From an uncultured Paracoccaceae bacterium (GTDB lineage: Bacteria > Pseudomonadota > Alphaproteobacteria > Rhodobacterales > Rhodobacteraceae), in NCBI GenBank assembly GCA_913061275.1, contig CAJXSR010000001.1, positions 62,001 to 126,000 on the forward strand: a stretch of DNA of 64,000 nt. Direction: 5' to 3'. The position numbers and the translations under genes were made by a program. This document shows positions 63,914-64,000 of the stretch, piece by piece; position 1 is the first letter of the stretch, and every line of letters begins with the position of its first letter. The notes below the pieces were generated by a model. That model worked only from the letters and a program-made list of their open reading frames with translations. It did no database searches and was not told where the DNA came from.

Positions 63914-64000
63914 ACACTTAAACCTCTTTATGGGCTGCTAAAGACTACTCAATACGCCACAAGTACAAATAAAACATGAAATCATTATGCATTAAATTTG
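63914..64000. promoter_or_regulatory. Upstream region of galU, window edge
   Basis: 87 AT-rich bases upstream of galU, holding at least part of its promoter on the minus strand. No gene or repeat seen before the window ends. Confidence 0.3.

Overview
The window looks like a chromosome segment of a low-GC member of the Rhodobacterales (Roseobacter group, Alphaproteobacteria). The evidence is gene order and family content: a senC-regA / regB redox regulation locus, followed by tsaE-amgK-murU-addB-addA-trxA, folC-accD, a comF-grxC-nitrilase-marR-ubiG block, secA next to a parvulin, rimP-nusA-ylxR-infB, and rnd-lptC-lptA-lptB-hpf-ptsN. Coding density is high, many genes overlap by 1-4 bases, and GTG/TTG starts are common. 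I found no tRNA, rRNA, CRISPR array, prophage or intact transposase.

Layout. 0-5 kb: a LysR regulator, RegA/SenC (minus) and RegB (plus), then a membrane-anchored PAS protein. 4.9-13.8 kb: tsaE, peptidoglycan recycling (amgK-murU), the AddAB break-repair nuclease and thioredoxin, closed by a terminator. 13.8-17 kb (minus): folC, accD and a CPBP protease. 17-19.2 kb: a lipoprotein and two proteins of unknown function. 19.2-28 kb: dienoyl-CoA reductase, proline iminopeptidase, ubiG, marR, an amidase, grxC, comF, a methyltransferase, hemH and a VWA-like protein. 28-31 kb (minus): a newly called 45-aa protein, mutT, argJ and a parvulin. 31-36 kb: secA, an exported unknown protein and a periplasmic-binding/OmpA fusion. 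36-40 kb: radC, map, sfsA (minus), then a molybdopterin-binding-domain protein and a GNAT. 40-42.4 kb: a divergent LysR/glutamine-synthetase-like pair bounded at both 3' ends by the same 19-bp sequence in inverted orientation. 42.5-47.2 kb: an accessory stretch with small proteins, an orphan 375-aa protein, a chimeric DNA remnant (a rimP promoter/leader/start joined to a piece of a neighbouring small gene) and an ScfR/PccR-like regulator with a strong dyad operator. 47.2-52.6 kb: rimP-nusA-ylxR-infB, preceded by a promoter and a terminator placed just before rimP. 52.6-57.6 kb: two small accessory genes, RNase D, the Lpt genes, hpf and ptsN. 57.6-63.9 kb (minus): a surface-polysaccharide group read galU, two glycosyltransferases, a beta-1,6-GlcNAc transferase and a two-module sulfotransferase.

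The observations I rate most worth following are: RegB lacks the redox-active cysteine (position 265 of Rhodobacter capsulatus RegB) although the rest of the pathway is intact; comF is coding well upstream of any ATG/GTG/TTG and seems to start at ATT or ATA; the inverted 19-bp repeats framing the LysR-GS pair; an attenuator-like leader of rimP; and a remnant copy of that leader whose substitutions are mostly synonymous, so it probably arrived from a relative rather than by local duplication.
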